DNA from: Brevibacillus composti
GTDB lineage: Bacteria; Bacillota; Bacilli; Brevibacillales; Brevibacillaceae
DNA length: 64,000 bases
Assembly (NCBI RefSeq): GCF_016406105.1
Contig: NZ_CP066308.1
Span: 693,501 to 757,500, forward strand
Reading direction: 5' to 3'
Part shown: positions 1-7,961 of the stretch, piece after piece
Layout of the letters: each line of letters begins with the position of its first letter
Numbering within the stretch: the stretch's first letter is position 1
Translations under genes and position numbers: made by a program
The notes under the pieces: model-generated
What the model was told of the DNA's origin: nothing
Database searches by the model: none
The model's input: the letters and a program-made list of their open reading frames with translations, nothing else

Positions 1-1
1 T

Positions 2-721
2 GAAATTCAAAAAAATTATTTTAAACAATCGTATCAAACTGTGTTCCTTGATCTGAGAGGAAACGGACAGTCTGGAAATTTGAAAGTTCCGGTTGGAAGA
101 GTTATAGAAACCCAGTGTGAGGATCTAAGTCTCCTCCTGGGGTATTTGGGAATTAAAAAAGCTGTAATTGTTGGCGTTTCCTATGGTGGAATCATTGCTC
201 AGAAATTCTCGAATTTGTATCCAAACCAAGTAAGCGCAATCGTGATTTCAGACTGCTTGAGTATAAATGTCAGGACAACTATGCTTGGCAAATTCGTCTC
301 CATGATCGATCTCATCAGTTCGCTCTCGTATTATTTGCCAGGTGAATTCTTTTTACGCTCGATGAAGATCACTTATTATAAGTGGGACTTGGCTTATCGT
401 GCAATTCGAAAAGGAATGCTGCAAAAAAGATCTGGAGAATGGTATAAACAGCGTCTGGCGGTCAGGGGGATTGATTTCACCCCGTTCTTGCCGCAAATTA
501 AAGTGCCCGCGCTTTGTATTGCGGGGGACCATTCCTATCCAGTTATCAGGCAAATGAATGAAACTGCAGGGCTGTTGTCCAATGCTCGTTTACAAGTCAT
601 TGAGGATTCCTGTAACCCAAGCAACTTGTGCCAACCACAACGATTTAATGAGATTGTCCAATGCTTTTTAGAGGATAATCATTTGAACAAAGGTGCTAAC
701 AATTATATGCAAGGGTATTAA
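2..721 (+). CDS. Alpha/beta hydrolase, 5' end outside window
   Basis: The frame is open from the window edge, so the true start lies upstream; at least 239 residues are visible. The nucleophile elbow GVSYGG (nt 173-190) and a C-terminal AGDHSYP acid-loop segment mark it as a serine hydrolase-fold protein of the alpha/beta superfamily, which hydrolyses esters, amides or related bonds. Where the family normally carries the catalytic GH pair, near the C-terminus, this protein reads SCNPSNL, so the expected histidine is absent. The protein may be inactive, may use another histidine, or may be decaying. Substrate cannot be inferred. It lies at the edge of the low-GC accessory island, with no visible operon partner downstream. 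Confidence 0.8.
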   Translation, partial: EIQKNYFKQSYQTVFLDLRGNGQSGNLKVPVGRVIETQCEDLSLLLGYLGIKKAVIVGVSYGGIIAQKFSNLYPNQVSAIVISDCLSINVRTTMLGKFVSMIDLISSLSYYLPGEFFLRSMKITYYKWDLAYRAIRKGMLQKRSGEWYKQRLAVRGIDFTPFLPQIKVPALCIAGDHSYPVIRQMNETAGLLSNARLQVIEDSCNPSNLCQPQRFNEIVQCFLEDNHLNKGANNYMQGY

Positions 722-1168
722 GTCCCCTTTTGAAAGGAGTTTATTCACGGCGCCAAAAAATGTCGTTTTGTAAGTTCAATTTCATCGAACAAATGACCTA
801 TAACCGGCTGAGTTCGAGATGAAAAGGAGCGTTTGGACAAAAAACGTATGACAGCACCAACATAAAAACAGACTATCTTTCTTCTCGCAGCGGTGTTGCC
901 ATGTGAGATGGAGCTGATATTATGTGCTCTCAGATGCCTGCAATGTCAGGCAGCGGTCTCTTTATGTGTCTGTCCTACTAGTACGGTTTCTAACACATCA
1001 ACGATGGATATCATTTTCAGACTTAGTCGCAATGGAGTGTTGGAATGCTCTGCGGCAAGGTCTTTTTTGTTTTTCACGAAAAATAAACAAACGTTTGAAA
1101 TGGAACGTTGGCTGTCGTTCTCCCCCCTCTGTTTTGGTTTGCCAACAAACCAAAATGGAGGGACTTGA
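722..1168. other. Non-coding leader region upstream of sigma-like gene
   Basis: About 450 bases with no convincing gene. Two open frames overlapping 893-1172 give cysteine- or arginine-rich products without family character. The region contains a short hairpin, TGCCTG (935-940) with CAGGCA (947-952), and a stronger one at 1132-1155 next to the ribosome binding site of the next gene. A long structured leader before a small sigma-like regulator suggests post-transcriptional control, which is inference. Confidence 0.4.
1132..1155 (+). promoter_or_regulatory. Perfect 10-bp hairpin next to the RBS of the sigma-like gene
   Basis: TTTTGGTTTG (1132-1141) pairs perfectly with CAAACCAAAA (1146-1155) around a CCAA loop. 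The ribosome binding site TGGAGGG (1156-1162) follows at once, and the ATG is at 1169. There is no T-run, so it is unlikely to be a plain terminator. It could be an operator, or an RNA hairpin that affects ribosome access. Confidence 0.5.
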
Positions 1169-1588
1169 ATGAAAAAGATGAATTTGCGGAATATGTATCC
1201 TTTTTTTAAGACGGATGTATGGGTCGATGTAGATGAAGAAGTTGCCCATGAAATCCGCCGCTTCGACTTGGAAGAAAGCGCCTACAGGCTGCGAACGTAT
1301 CGCCATCGGGCCTATTTTTCGCTTGATCGCAATGACGGGATTGAGCAGCATGTTTTATTTCTTTCGATTTCACCGGAGGAGTATTACGAGCGCAAACTTT
1401 CACGGCAGCAACTTTATGAAGCTATGTGCCAATTGCCGGTGAAATCCGCCAGACGGATCTATGCCCATTATTTCTTGGGCATGAGCAAAGTCGCTATTGC
1501 CAGAGCCGAGCATGTCGATGAGCGGGCGGTTCGTAAATCTATCCAAAGAGGCTTGAAACAAATGGAATACTTGCTCAAAAACATGTAA
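1169..1588 (+). CDS. Small sigma-70-like / HTH regulator of a mobile element
   Basis: 139 residues starting at ATG 1169 behind a TGGAGGG ribosome binding site. The C-terminal half (about residues 78-135) reads as a sigma region-4-like helix-turn-helix: a run ending LPVKSARRIYAHY, then GMSKVAIARAEHVDERAVRKS, which matches the turn and recognition helix of sigma factors. There is no recognisable region 2, so it is shorter than an ECF sigma factor. Small proteins of this form are common in integrative conjugative elements of Firmicutes, where they are annotated as sigma-70 family or HTH proteins. The DUF6075 and NlpC/P60 genes downstream support this context. It probably regulates element genes. 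Confidence 0.65.
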   Translation: MKKMNLRNMYPFFKTDVWVDVDEEVAHEIRRFDLEESAYRLRTYRHRAYFSLDRNDGIEQHVLFLSISPEEYYERKLSRQQLYEAMCQLPVKSARRIYAHYFLGMSKVAIARAEHVDERAVRKSIQRGLKQMEYLLKNM

Positions 1589-1705
1589 TTGTTTCGTCGG
1601 AGGGTCCGATTTTCCTGCCAAAATGAACTGTTATATAGAGGACCATGTTCAGTCAGCGGCTGGTTGCAACCAGCCGCTCATTTTCCATGAAAGGGGTTTG
1701 TAGCG

Positions 1706-2113
1706 ATGCATTCGATTCGATTTCGAGATGAGGAACACGAGAGATTTTATGTTCAGATGCTGGATGAAAGGAAATGCAACGACGGGTACCATCGGGCACT
1801 TTTCTATACATTGGGCATTTCCCGGGAAACCAGAAGTTATATCCGCGATTTGTATGATTTTTCCAATAGCGGCATTAAGCCCGAAGGTCTTTCGGCCCCT
1901 TGGCAAACCGGCAGTTCCATTCGAGTGTGTCGGCTCGCCTTTAATTTATGGAACGGCTGGACCGAAGCAGGCGGCGAACGTTACTCCACTCCCCACGAAT
2001 TATTCGATTGCAGCTATGCCCCCTACTTTTTTGAAGCGATTCGTCTTCGTTATCCCGAATATTGCCGAAGTCACGAGAGAACGATCAATCGGCTGGCCGA
2101 ACAAATTCGCTGA
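1706..2113 (+). CDS. DUF6075-like protein of conjugative elements
   Basis: 135 residues starting at ATG 1706 after AAAGGGG. It is rich in aromatic and charged residues, with an N-terminal RFRDEEHERFYVQML segment, a GYHRALFYTLGI segment and a C-terminal YAPYFFEAIRLRYP segment. I recognise this as the DUF6075 type, found in integrative elements of Clostridia and Bacilli; its biochemical role is not known. It lies between the sigma-like regulator and the NlpC/P60 gene, an arrangement seen in conjugative-element modules. Confidence 0.6.
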   Translation: MHSIRFRDEEHERFYVQMLDERKCNDGYHRALFYTLGISRETRSYIRDLYDFSNSGIKPEGLSAPWQTGSSIRVCRLAFNLWNGWTEAGGERYSTPHELFDCSYAPYFFEAIRLRYPEYCRSHERTINRLAEQIR

Positions 2114-2145
2114 ATGGCTGCCAACGACGGGAGTGGAATGGGACG

Positions 2146-4110
2146 ATGAAGGAAATTAAAACGAGGAGTGTTGTTAAAGACATCAAACGTCTGGACAGAT
2201 TCCCAAACGTGTTGCATCGTGTAAGGCGTTCAAGCGATCGTGCCAAGCGGCAAGTTGAGAATGACAAGACGACTTCCTCGTCTCCAGTTGAATATGCGCA
2301 GCGCCATTCCGCAGCGGCTACGAAAAAAACGATTCGTGCCCAAATGGGGATGAGTCTGCGTATCAACAAGAGATTGATCCGGCACATTCTAAAAAGGCGG
2401 CCGTTGCCAGATGGTGATTCTGTCACAAGTCAGAGCCCGATTGATGTTAATGCGGAGTCTTCGATTGCGCGTACACCGCGACTTGCCCGTAGCATACGTC
2501 TCCGTAAGCCGGTTAATGGAAAATACGTCTTGTCTTCTGGCTCGCATTCAGGAAAACAACGTTTTATACGGAGCCGGGTCAATGCCCGGCTTCTGCATTG
2601 TTCTCGAACAGGCAGCTTTCCTGAACGGATGCAAAAACGGGATATCGGACATCCAAAACCGGCCGGGAAGAAGGAAACATTCTCCGGCGCGGTATCTCGT
2701 TCAGCAAATGGACGCGTGAAACCGTTAACCCGAGTCCCCTCTGCTATATCAAAACAATCAGGTTATACGATCAAACGGAAAGTACGAAATTTTAAGACAT
2801 TATCGCCATTTATAAAAAATGGGCATCGGCTAGAGCACGTTAACAATCATTCGGATGCCCAAACTGAAGGGAAAATGAATGCCGTCAAGGAAGCACAGCG
2901 GGCTGCGCAGATGGCGATGTCTGCCCACCGATCCATTCAAACCGCGCGAGCCATCGCGAGATTGAATCGCCTTATCATTAAAATGGTTGTAAGAGCCACC
3001 GCCTTGCTTGTCAATGGATTGACGGCGCTTTTGGGGATCAGCGGTTCGGTAATTGTAGTTTTGTGCATTGTCATGGTGAGCGCGGCGGTTATTTCCTCTC
3101 CTTTCGGTATCTTTGTGTCAGTTGAAAATACGGATGCCGATGTAAAGCCGCTTACCCGAATCGTTCAGGAAATAGACGATGAATTTGCCGCCCGGCTGGC
3201 AGAATTACAGCGATCCGCTGGAAATGTAGACCGGGTGGAATTTCATTATCCCGGCAGCGCGGACAACACTCGAATTGATAACTGGATGGACATTATCGCC
3301 GTCTTTGCCGTGAAGACCGTCACGGATGCGGAAAACGGAATGGATGTGGCCACGCTTGATGCAACAAGAATCGGTATCATCCGATCGGTGTTTTGGGATA
3401 TGAATTCGCTGGAATCTCGTGTTGAAACGGTAGAACATAAGGAAACGGTTACGGTAGAACATGAGGACGGGAGCACCAGCGAAGAGACGATTACCCGATA
3501 TGAGCGCATTTTGCATATTACCGTCACTAGCCATACTGCGGAGCAACAGGCAGATATATACCGCTTTACAAATGAACAGATAGAATTAATGAAGGAAATG
3601 CTGTCCGAGGAGTTCCGCCCGCTTATGTTTGCGATACTTGGAAAAGATGCGGATATTGGCTTGACGCCGGAGCAGCTTGATTTGGTTCAACAGCAATTGC
3701 CCGAAGGGGAACTGGGCAGTGAAGCCGTCAAGTTGGCGCTGACTCGTCTAGGCGATCCGTACAGCCAACCAAAGGCCGGTCAGGACCACTTTACGGATTG
3801 CAGCTATCTCGTCCAATGGGTTTATCGTCAACTGGGTATCAGCTTGCCGCGAACCGCTGCGGAGCAGGCCAGATTTTGCGTGGAGAATGGTCTGACAGTA
3901 AGCGCGGCCGACTTGGTTCCAGGTGACCTTGTATTTTGGAGCTACGAGCGTAATGGCAGATTCATGGATATTACGCATGTCGGCATTTATGCGGGAGACG
4001 GCAAAGTAGTGGACGCTTCCTCCACTCGGGGACAAGTGGTTTATCGCGGGCTGTTCGATTCGGAAAAGCAGGTGTTTTTTGGCAGGCCCGTATCTGGCGA
4101 GCGATGTTAG
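2146..4110 (+). CDS. NlpC/P60-type wall hydrolase of a conjugative element
   Basis: Likely a membrane-anchored peptidoglycan hydrolase that opens the wall for a conjugation apparatus. From ATG 2146 it has 654 residues; an earlier in-frame ATG at 2062 overlaps the upstream gene by 52 bases and adds a basic extension, so 2146 is preferred. The first 250 or so residues are strongly basic and of low complexity. A hydrophobic segment near residues 290-320 (LLGISGSVIVVLCIVMVSAA) should cross the membrane. The C-terminal NlpC/P60 domain has the catalytic Cys in DCSYLVQWVYRQLG (about residue 552) and the His in ITHVGIYAGDG (about 611). No VirB4, VirD4, relaxase or integrase gene is nearby, so the element is a remnant or is cut by the window edge. 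Confidence 0.8.
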   Translation: MKEIKTRSVVKDIKRLDRFPNVLHRVRRSSDRAKRQVENDKTTSSSPVEYAQRHSAAATKKTIRAQMGMSLRINKRLIRHILKRRPLPDGDSVTSQSPIDVNAESSIARTPRLARSIRLRKPVNGKYVLSSGSHSGKQRFIRSRVNARLLHCSRTGSFPERMQKRDIGHPKPAGKKETFSGAVSRSANGRVKPLTRVPSAISKQSGYTIKRKVRNFKTLSPFIKNGHRLEHVNNHSDAQTEGKMNAVKEAQRAAQMAMSAHRSIQTARAIARLNRLIIKMVVRATALLVNGLTALLGISGSVIVVLCIVMVSAAVISSPFGIFVSVENTDADVKPLTRIVQEIDDEFAARLAELQRSAGNVDRVEFHYPGSADNTRIDNWMDIIAVFAVKTVTDAENGMDVATLDATRIGIIRSVFWDMNSLESRVETVEHKETVTVEHEDGSTSEETITRYERILHITVTSHTAEQQADIYRFTNEQIELMKEMLSEEFRPLMFAILGKDADIGLTPEQLDLVQQQLPEGELGSEAVKLALTRLGDPYSQPKAGQDHFTDCSYLVQWVYRQLGISLPRTAAEQARFCVENGLTVSAADLVPGDLVFWSYERNGRFMDITHVGIYAGDGKVVDASSTRGQVVYRGLFDSEKQVFFGRPVSGERC

Positions 4111-4354
4111 CCCGTGAGATAATCTTCCTCAGAACGATACGATGATGATATTATGTTTCATAGTCGCGGCTACAGCTACTATAAAGAATAGAATCCCAGT
4201 TTTGGAAACCGTCACAAGCACTTCTTCCCAGGTTGCAACCGACATCAACAAAAGATGATAAAGCAGGAATGTTGTCCAGTTTTGTCGTATTTATTATTTG
4301 GGCTTACGGACTTCTAAGTTTCGGTTTTAGCATAAACGCAGAGGAGATGGGCGT
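4111..4354. other. Intergenic segment between ICE remnant and defence operon
   Basis: About 240 bases, AT-rich in the second half. It contains one short reading frame (4142-4258, listed separately). The stretch from about 4290 to 4345 (TATTTATTATTTGGGC and following) could hold the defence-operon promoter, but no clear -35/-10 pair can be assigned. Confidence 0.35.
4142..4258 (+). CDS. Possible 38-residue membrane peptide or gene remnant
   Basis: ATG ATG at 4142 opens a 38-codon frame: a hydrophobic N-terminus (MMILCFIVAATATI) followed by a hydrophilic tail rich in Thr, Ser and Val. No good ribosome binding site precedes it. It could be the leftover end of a small conjugation-module membrane protein that once followed the NlpC/P60 gene, or chance. 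No family is recognised. Confidence 0.2.
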   Translation: MMILCFIVAATATIKNRIPVLETVTSTSSQVATDINKR

Positions 4355-6208
4355 ATGTATTTAAAATATCTCCTTATCAAGAACTTCAGAGCTATAAAAG
4401 AGCTGAAGCTTGAATTTAATAAGGGGTTAAATATTCTTGTCGGGGAGAATAACGCTGGCAAATCCGCGATCATCGATGCTTTGAGAATATGTTTAAGTTA
4501 CGGCAAACAAGCCCGTGACATTTACGTACGGAAAAGCGATTTTTACATCGATAGGTCGAACCCTGATTTTCTGCTTCCTGACATCGAGTTTCATTTGAAT
4601 TTTAAAGTAGAGAAAGATGAAGAGACGGGCTGGTTTAACGATTTGCATGCACTCAACGATAATGGTCAGAGTGAGTTGCAAATACATTATCGATATTACA
4701 TAGATCGACAAAAAAATATAGAAAAAATAAAGTACAGGGTTTGGGGCGGTCATAATGAAGGCCAGCAAATTGAACCCGATGTATGGGATCTGCTGTTGCA
4801 TGTATATCTCGGGGCATTAAGAGATGCCGAACAGTATTTGAGACCCTCCAGAGGAAATCGTATCGGACAACTTTACATGAATCTGAACGAGGACAGAAAC
4901 AAAAATCGAATTGATGAAGATAAGCGAAAGGAACTGGCCAGAAAAGTAACGGATGCTTTGAAAAATAATCAAGAATGGACAGATTTAATTAACACAGGTA
5001 AAGAAAAAGTCAACGAACATTTAAAGCAAACAACCTTTCATGGAAAAGGACAAGAAGTTGAGATCGACTTTCTTCCTTACGAGTTTAGAGGCATAGTCGA
5101 TAACCTTCGCATGCAAATTCCTGTTTTCAACCAAGAGAATCTGCAAACCGATTCTTCAAAGCAAGAGTATTTTGAACTCTATCAGAACGGACTAGGGTAT
5201 AATAACCTGATATATACTGCAACTGTTCTCGGCGATTTAAAGAATAGACAGCAAGTCGAACCTGAGACCTATATTGCCTTGTTAATCGAAGAACCGGAAG
5301 CTCATCTGCACCCACAGTTGCAAAACGTATTCTTCAAATATCTGAATGAATTGGACAAGATCGGATTCCAGCTTTTTATTACATCGCATTCTCCGACTAT
5401 TACTGCCAAAGCCGATTTAAATGCACTTACCGTTCTGCAAAATCAAAAAAACAATATTTCGGCGTTGTCTATTAAAAACTCTGACTTAAAAGATGAGAAC
5501 AAAGCGTTTTTAGCCAAGTTTCTGGATGTAACGAAATCGCAATTATTTTTCGCAAATGGAGTCATCTTTGTCGAGGGCATTTCCGAAGCATTGCTTCTCC
5601 CTGTTTTTGCAAAGTTAATGGATAAAGACGGAAAGTATGATCTGGATAAAAACGGGATTGAAATTGTGAACGTGAACGGCGTGGCCTTTGAGCATTTTGG
5701 AAAGTTGTTTAACTCTACGGATGAAGGAAAAAGACTGCATGCAAGAGCAGCTATTATAACGGATAGTGATCCTAAATCAACTGGAGAAATTTCAGAGAGG
5801 GCTGTAAAAGCTGCGGCTTTGGAGCAAGGGCTTTTAAAAGTGCGGTTAGCAAAAGTCACCTTTGAACATGATCTGTTTCTAGAGGACAAAGCGAACAGGG
5901 ATTTGTTGCTGGATATCTATCAGGAGATGCATCAGCGTACTGTTATTGAAAAAGGTAGTTCCGATATTCAGCATGCTCGCGAATTTATGAAAAAGCTTGG
6001 GACCAACAAGGATAAGTCGGAATTGGCTTATCGACTGGCAGTGAAACTTGAAGCCGAACTGTTTGCCTATCGTCACTCCGAAAAGGAATTGGCTAATAAA
6101 GCACACCCAAACGATGCAAATCAAGGGGCAACCAAAATTAACTTTAAAGTCCCTGAGTACATCGCACAAGCAATCAAATGGGTTGTTCAGGATGATGCCG
6201 ATGTTTAG
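4355..6208 (+). CDS. gajA-like: OLD-family ATPase/TOPRIM nuclease, GajA-like
   Basis: 617 residues starting at ATG 4355 behind GAGGAGATGGGC. An ABC-type ATPase is split around a dimerisation insert: Walker A GENNAGKS (residues 30-37), signature-like NGLGYNN (about 278), Walker B and acidic box LIEEPEAHLHP (310-320) and the H-loop TSHSP (343-347). A TOPRIM domain follows, with the metal-binding Glu in VIFVEGISEA (about 407) and the Asp pair in IITDSDP (about 470-472). Together these form an OLD-family ATP-gated nuclease. Class 2 OLD genes are defined by a neighbouring UvrD-type helicase gene, which is present here; GajA of the Gabija phage-defence system belongs to this class. All core residues look intact. 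The name Gabija-like rests on architecture and neighbourhood, not on alignment. Confidence 0.85.
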   Translation: MYLKYLLIKNFRAIKELKLEFNKGLNILVGENNAGKSAIIDALRICLSYGKQARDIYVRKSDFYIDRSNPDFLLPDIEFHLNFKVEKDEETGWFNDLHALNDNGQSELQIHYRYYIDRQKNIEKIKYRVWGGHNEGQQIEPDVWDLLLHVYLGALRDAEQYLRPSRGNRIGQLYMNLNEDRNKNRIDEDKRKELARKVTDALKNNQEWTDLINTGKEKVNEHLKQTTFHGKGQEVEIDFLPYEFRGIVDNLRMQIPVFNQENLQTDSSKQEYFELYQNGLGYNNLIYTATVLGDLKNRQQVEPETYIALLIEEPEAHLHPQLQNVFFKYLNELDKIGFQLFITSHSPTITAKADLNALTVLQNQKNNISALSIKNSDLKDENKAFLAKFLDVTKSQLFFANGVIFVEGISEALLLPVFAKLMDKDGKYDLDKNGIEIVNVNGVAFEHFGKLFNSTDEGKRLHARAAIITDSDPKSTGEISERAVKAAALEQGLLKVRLAKVTFEHDLFLEDKANRDLLLDIYQEMHQRTVIEKGSSDIQHAREFMKKLGTNKDKSELAYRLAVKLEAELFAYRHSEKELANKAHPNDANQGATKINFKVPEYIAQAIKWVVQDDADV

Positions 6209-7961
6209 TTCTCTGTCCTCAGAGCAACGCGAGATTGTATTTGAAAAAATCGGAAGATCTGTCGTCAGAGCATGTCCCGGCAGTGGGAAAACATACTCGC
6301 TTGCCGCGAGATTGGCCTATAGAATAAGTAAGTGGGATCGAAAATGCCAAGGTATTGCTGCTATTTCCTTTACGAATGTGGCATGGAAGGAGATTGAAAA
6401 ACAACTTAATGAAAAGTTTGAGATTAGAATACCCGTTCAATATCCTCACTTTTTAGGCACAATCGACAGCTTCGTTAATAAATTCATTTTTTTGCCTTAT
6501 GGCCATCTCATTATGGGGTGCAGTAGGCGTCCCATCCTTGTTGGTGAACCACATGGCACTTGGGCGGGTGGAAAATATGAGAGAGATTATAACCGATACT
6601 TTGATGCAGTAAGTTTCAATGCTGAGGATATTGCGATACGTACCAAGAGCCCGACACAATACCATTTTAAATGGTTCAATAAAGATGGCTCCGAAAGTGG
6701 TCATGTCAAGCACCTGAAAGACATGAAGTACGCTTTCTGGAAACAGGGATTTGCTACACAATCAGATGCCAACTACATTTCAACTAAAATATTGGAGAGT
6801 TATCCTGCAGTGGCCAAATCAATTGTGCAGAGATTCCCCGAACTTATGATTGACGAAGCACAGGATACATCGGATGTTCAAATGAAAATCATCGACTGTC
6901 TCCTGAATCACGGGCTTGAGCACATTTTGATGATTGGAGATCCGGATCAGGCAATATATGAATGGAATGACGCCAAACCGGAATTATTTATAGAAAAGTA
7001 TGCTCTTTGGAAAGAAAACTCAGTCGTTTTAAACGAAAATAGAAGAAGTTCCCGTAATATCTGCAATTTTACTTATCGGTTGTCTTCTTTAGATAGTCCA
7101 TCAGTAGCAGTAAACGAAAATGTGAAAGAATGCCAACTACAGCCAACTATTGTTACCTATAATGCGGACAATTTACAGCATACAATCGATGATTTTCTTC
7201 GCTTATGCATTCAGCACCAAATCGATATAAACCGTGAAAAAATTGCTGTATTGTACAGAAGTAAGGGCTTTTACAATCAGATCATAGGTATCGACGGTGC
7301 AATAAAGCAGGAAGACCCTTGGCTCCCCGGAAAAATGTTCACAAGAGAGTTCGCCAAAGGCAAATATTTATACGACCGTAAACATTTTAAAGACGGTTAT
7401 AAAATGATTGAGCGTGCAATACATAAAGCATTGTCAGGCAACAATTACTGTTCAGAAAATGATATTGCTGATAGGATATCAGAGGAAGGTTTTTTGAAAT
7501 ATCGAAAACGTATTCTAGATATCCTTCAGTTACTGCCAAAGACGAACGCCGATCTTATGAGTTGGATTAATCAAGCAAATCAGAATTTCAAAATAAATGG
7601 GATCAAAATAAAACTGGAGGTTGATTCTAGTTTTGGAGGTCTGACGTTCGAACAATTGTTTGAAACTGCCGAATTATATGCAGAACATCTTGAGTACAGA
7701 TTGGGAACGGTGCATACCGCGAAAGGCGAGACTTTTGATGCTGTGCTACTTTTTTTGAAAAAGAAAGCTGGCCAAAAAAGTTATTACAGTACGTATATAA
7801 AAAATAACACTAGTATAACAATTTGTGAAGAGTTAAGAATCGTATATGTAGGCATTACTAGGCCGCGAAAACTGCTTGTACTTGCTGTTCCTGATGAAAC
7901 TGACAAGAAAGCATGGGAAAAGAAACTAATCGGAATAGATCAGGGAGAGAGTTCATTATGA
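6192..7961 (+). CDS. gajB-like: UvrD/PcrA-like superfamily 1 helicase, GajB-like
   Basis: About 589 residues from ATG 6192 (ATG 6201 is the alternative), overlapping the end of the nuclease gene by 8-17 bases, which implies translational coupling. Superfamily 1 motifs appear in order: Walker A ACPGSGKTYS near residue 30, motif Ia ISFTNVAWKEIE, Walker B LMIDEAQDTS near 220, motif III GDPDQAIYEW, the Arg motif LNENRRSS, motif V TVHTAKGETFDAVL and motif VI YVGITRPRKLL. It should be an ATP-driven 3'-5' helicase or DNA sensor partnering the OLD nuclease, as GajB does. At about 590 residues it is somewhat longer than the roughly 500-residue GajB I know from the literature, so it may be a variant. 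Its stop codon overlaps the start of the next gene (ATGA at 7958). Confidence 0.85.
   Translation: MMPMFSSLSSEQREIVFEKIGRSVVRACPGSGKTYSLAARLAYRISKWDRKCQGIAAISFTNVAWKEIEKQLNEKFEIRIPVQYPHFLGTIDSFVNKFIFLPYGHLIMGCSRRPILVGEPHGTWAGGKYERDYNRYFDAVSFNAEDIAIRTKSPTQYHFKWFNKDGSESGHVKHLKDMKYAFWKQGFATQSDANYISTKILESYPAVAKSIVQRFPELMIDEAQDTSDVQMKIIDCLLNHGLEHILMIGDPDQAIYEWNDAKPELFIEKYALWKENSVVLNENRRSSRNICNFTYRLSSLDSPSVAVNENVKECQLQPTIVTYNADNLQHTIDDFLRLCIQHQIDINREKIAVLYRSKGFYNQIIGIDGAIKQEDPWLPGKMFTREFAKGKYLYDRKHFKDGYKMIERAIHKALSGNNYCSENDIADRISEEGFLKYRKRILDILQLLPKTNADLMSWINQANQNFKINGIKIKLEVDSSFGGLTFEQLFETAELYAEHLEYRLGTVHTAKGETFDAVLLFLKKKAGQKSYYSTYIKNNTSITICEELRIVYVGITRPRKLLVLAVPDETDKKAWEKKLIGIDQGESSL

Noticed and set aside
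893-1172. Two overlapping open frames before the sigma-like gene
   Set aside because: No ribosome binding site, odd composition, and the segment overlaps hairpins; probably a leader.
4355-7961. Alternative naming as a retron effector or Septu-type pair
   Set aside because: No reverse transcriptase, msr/msd RNA or HNH partner nearby; the OLD plus UvrD pairing fits the Gabija-like class best.
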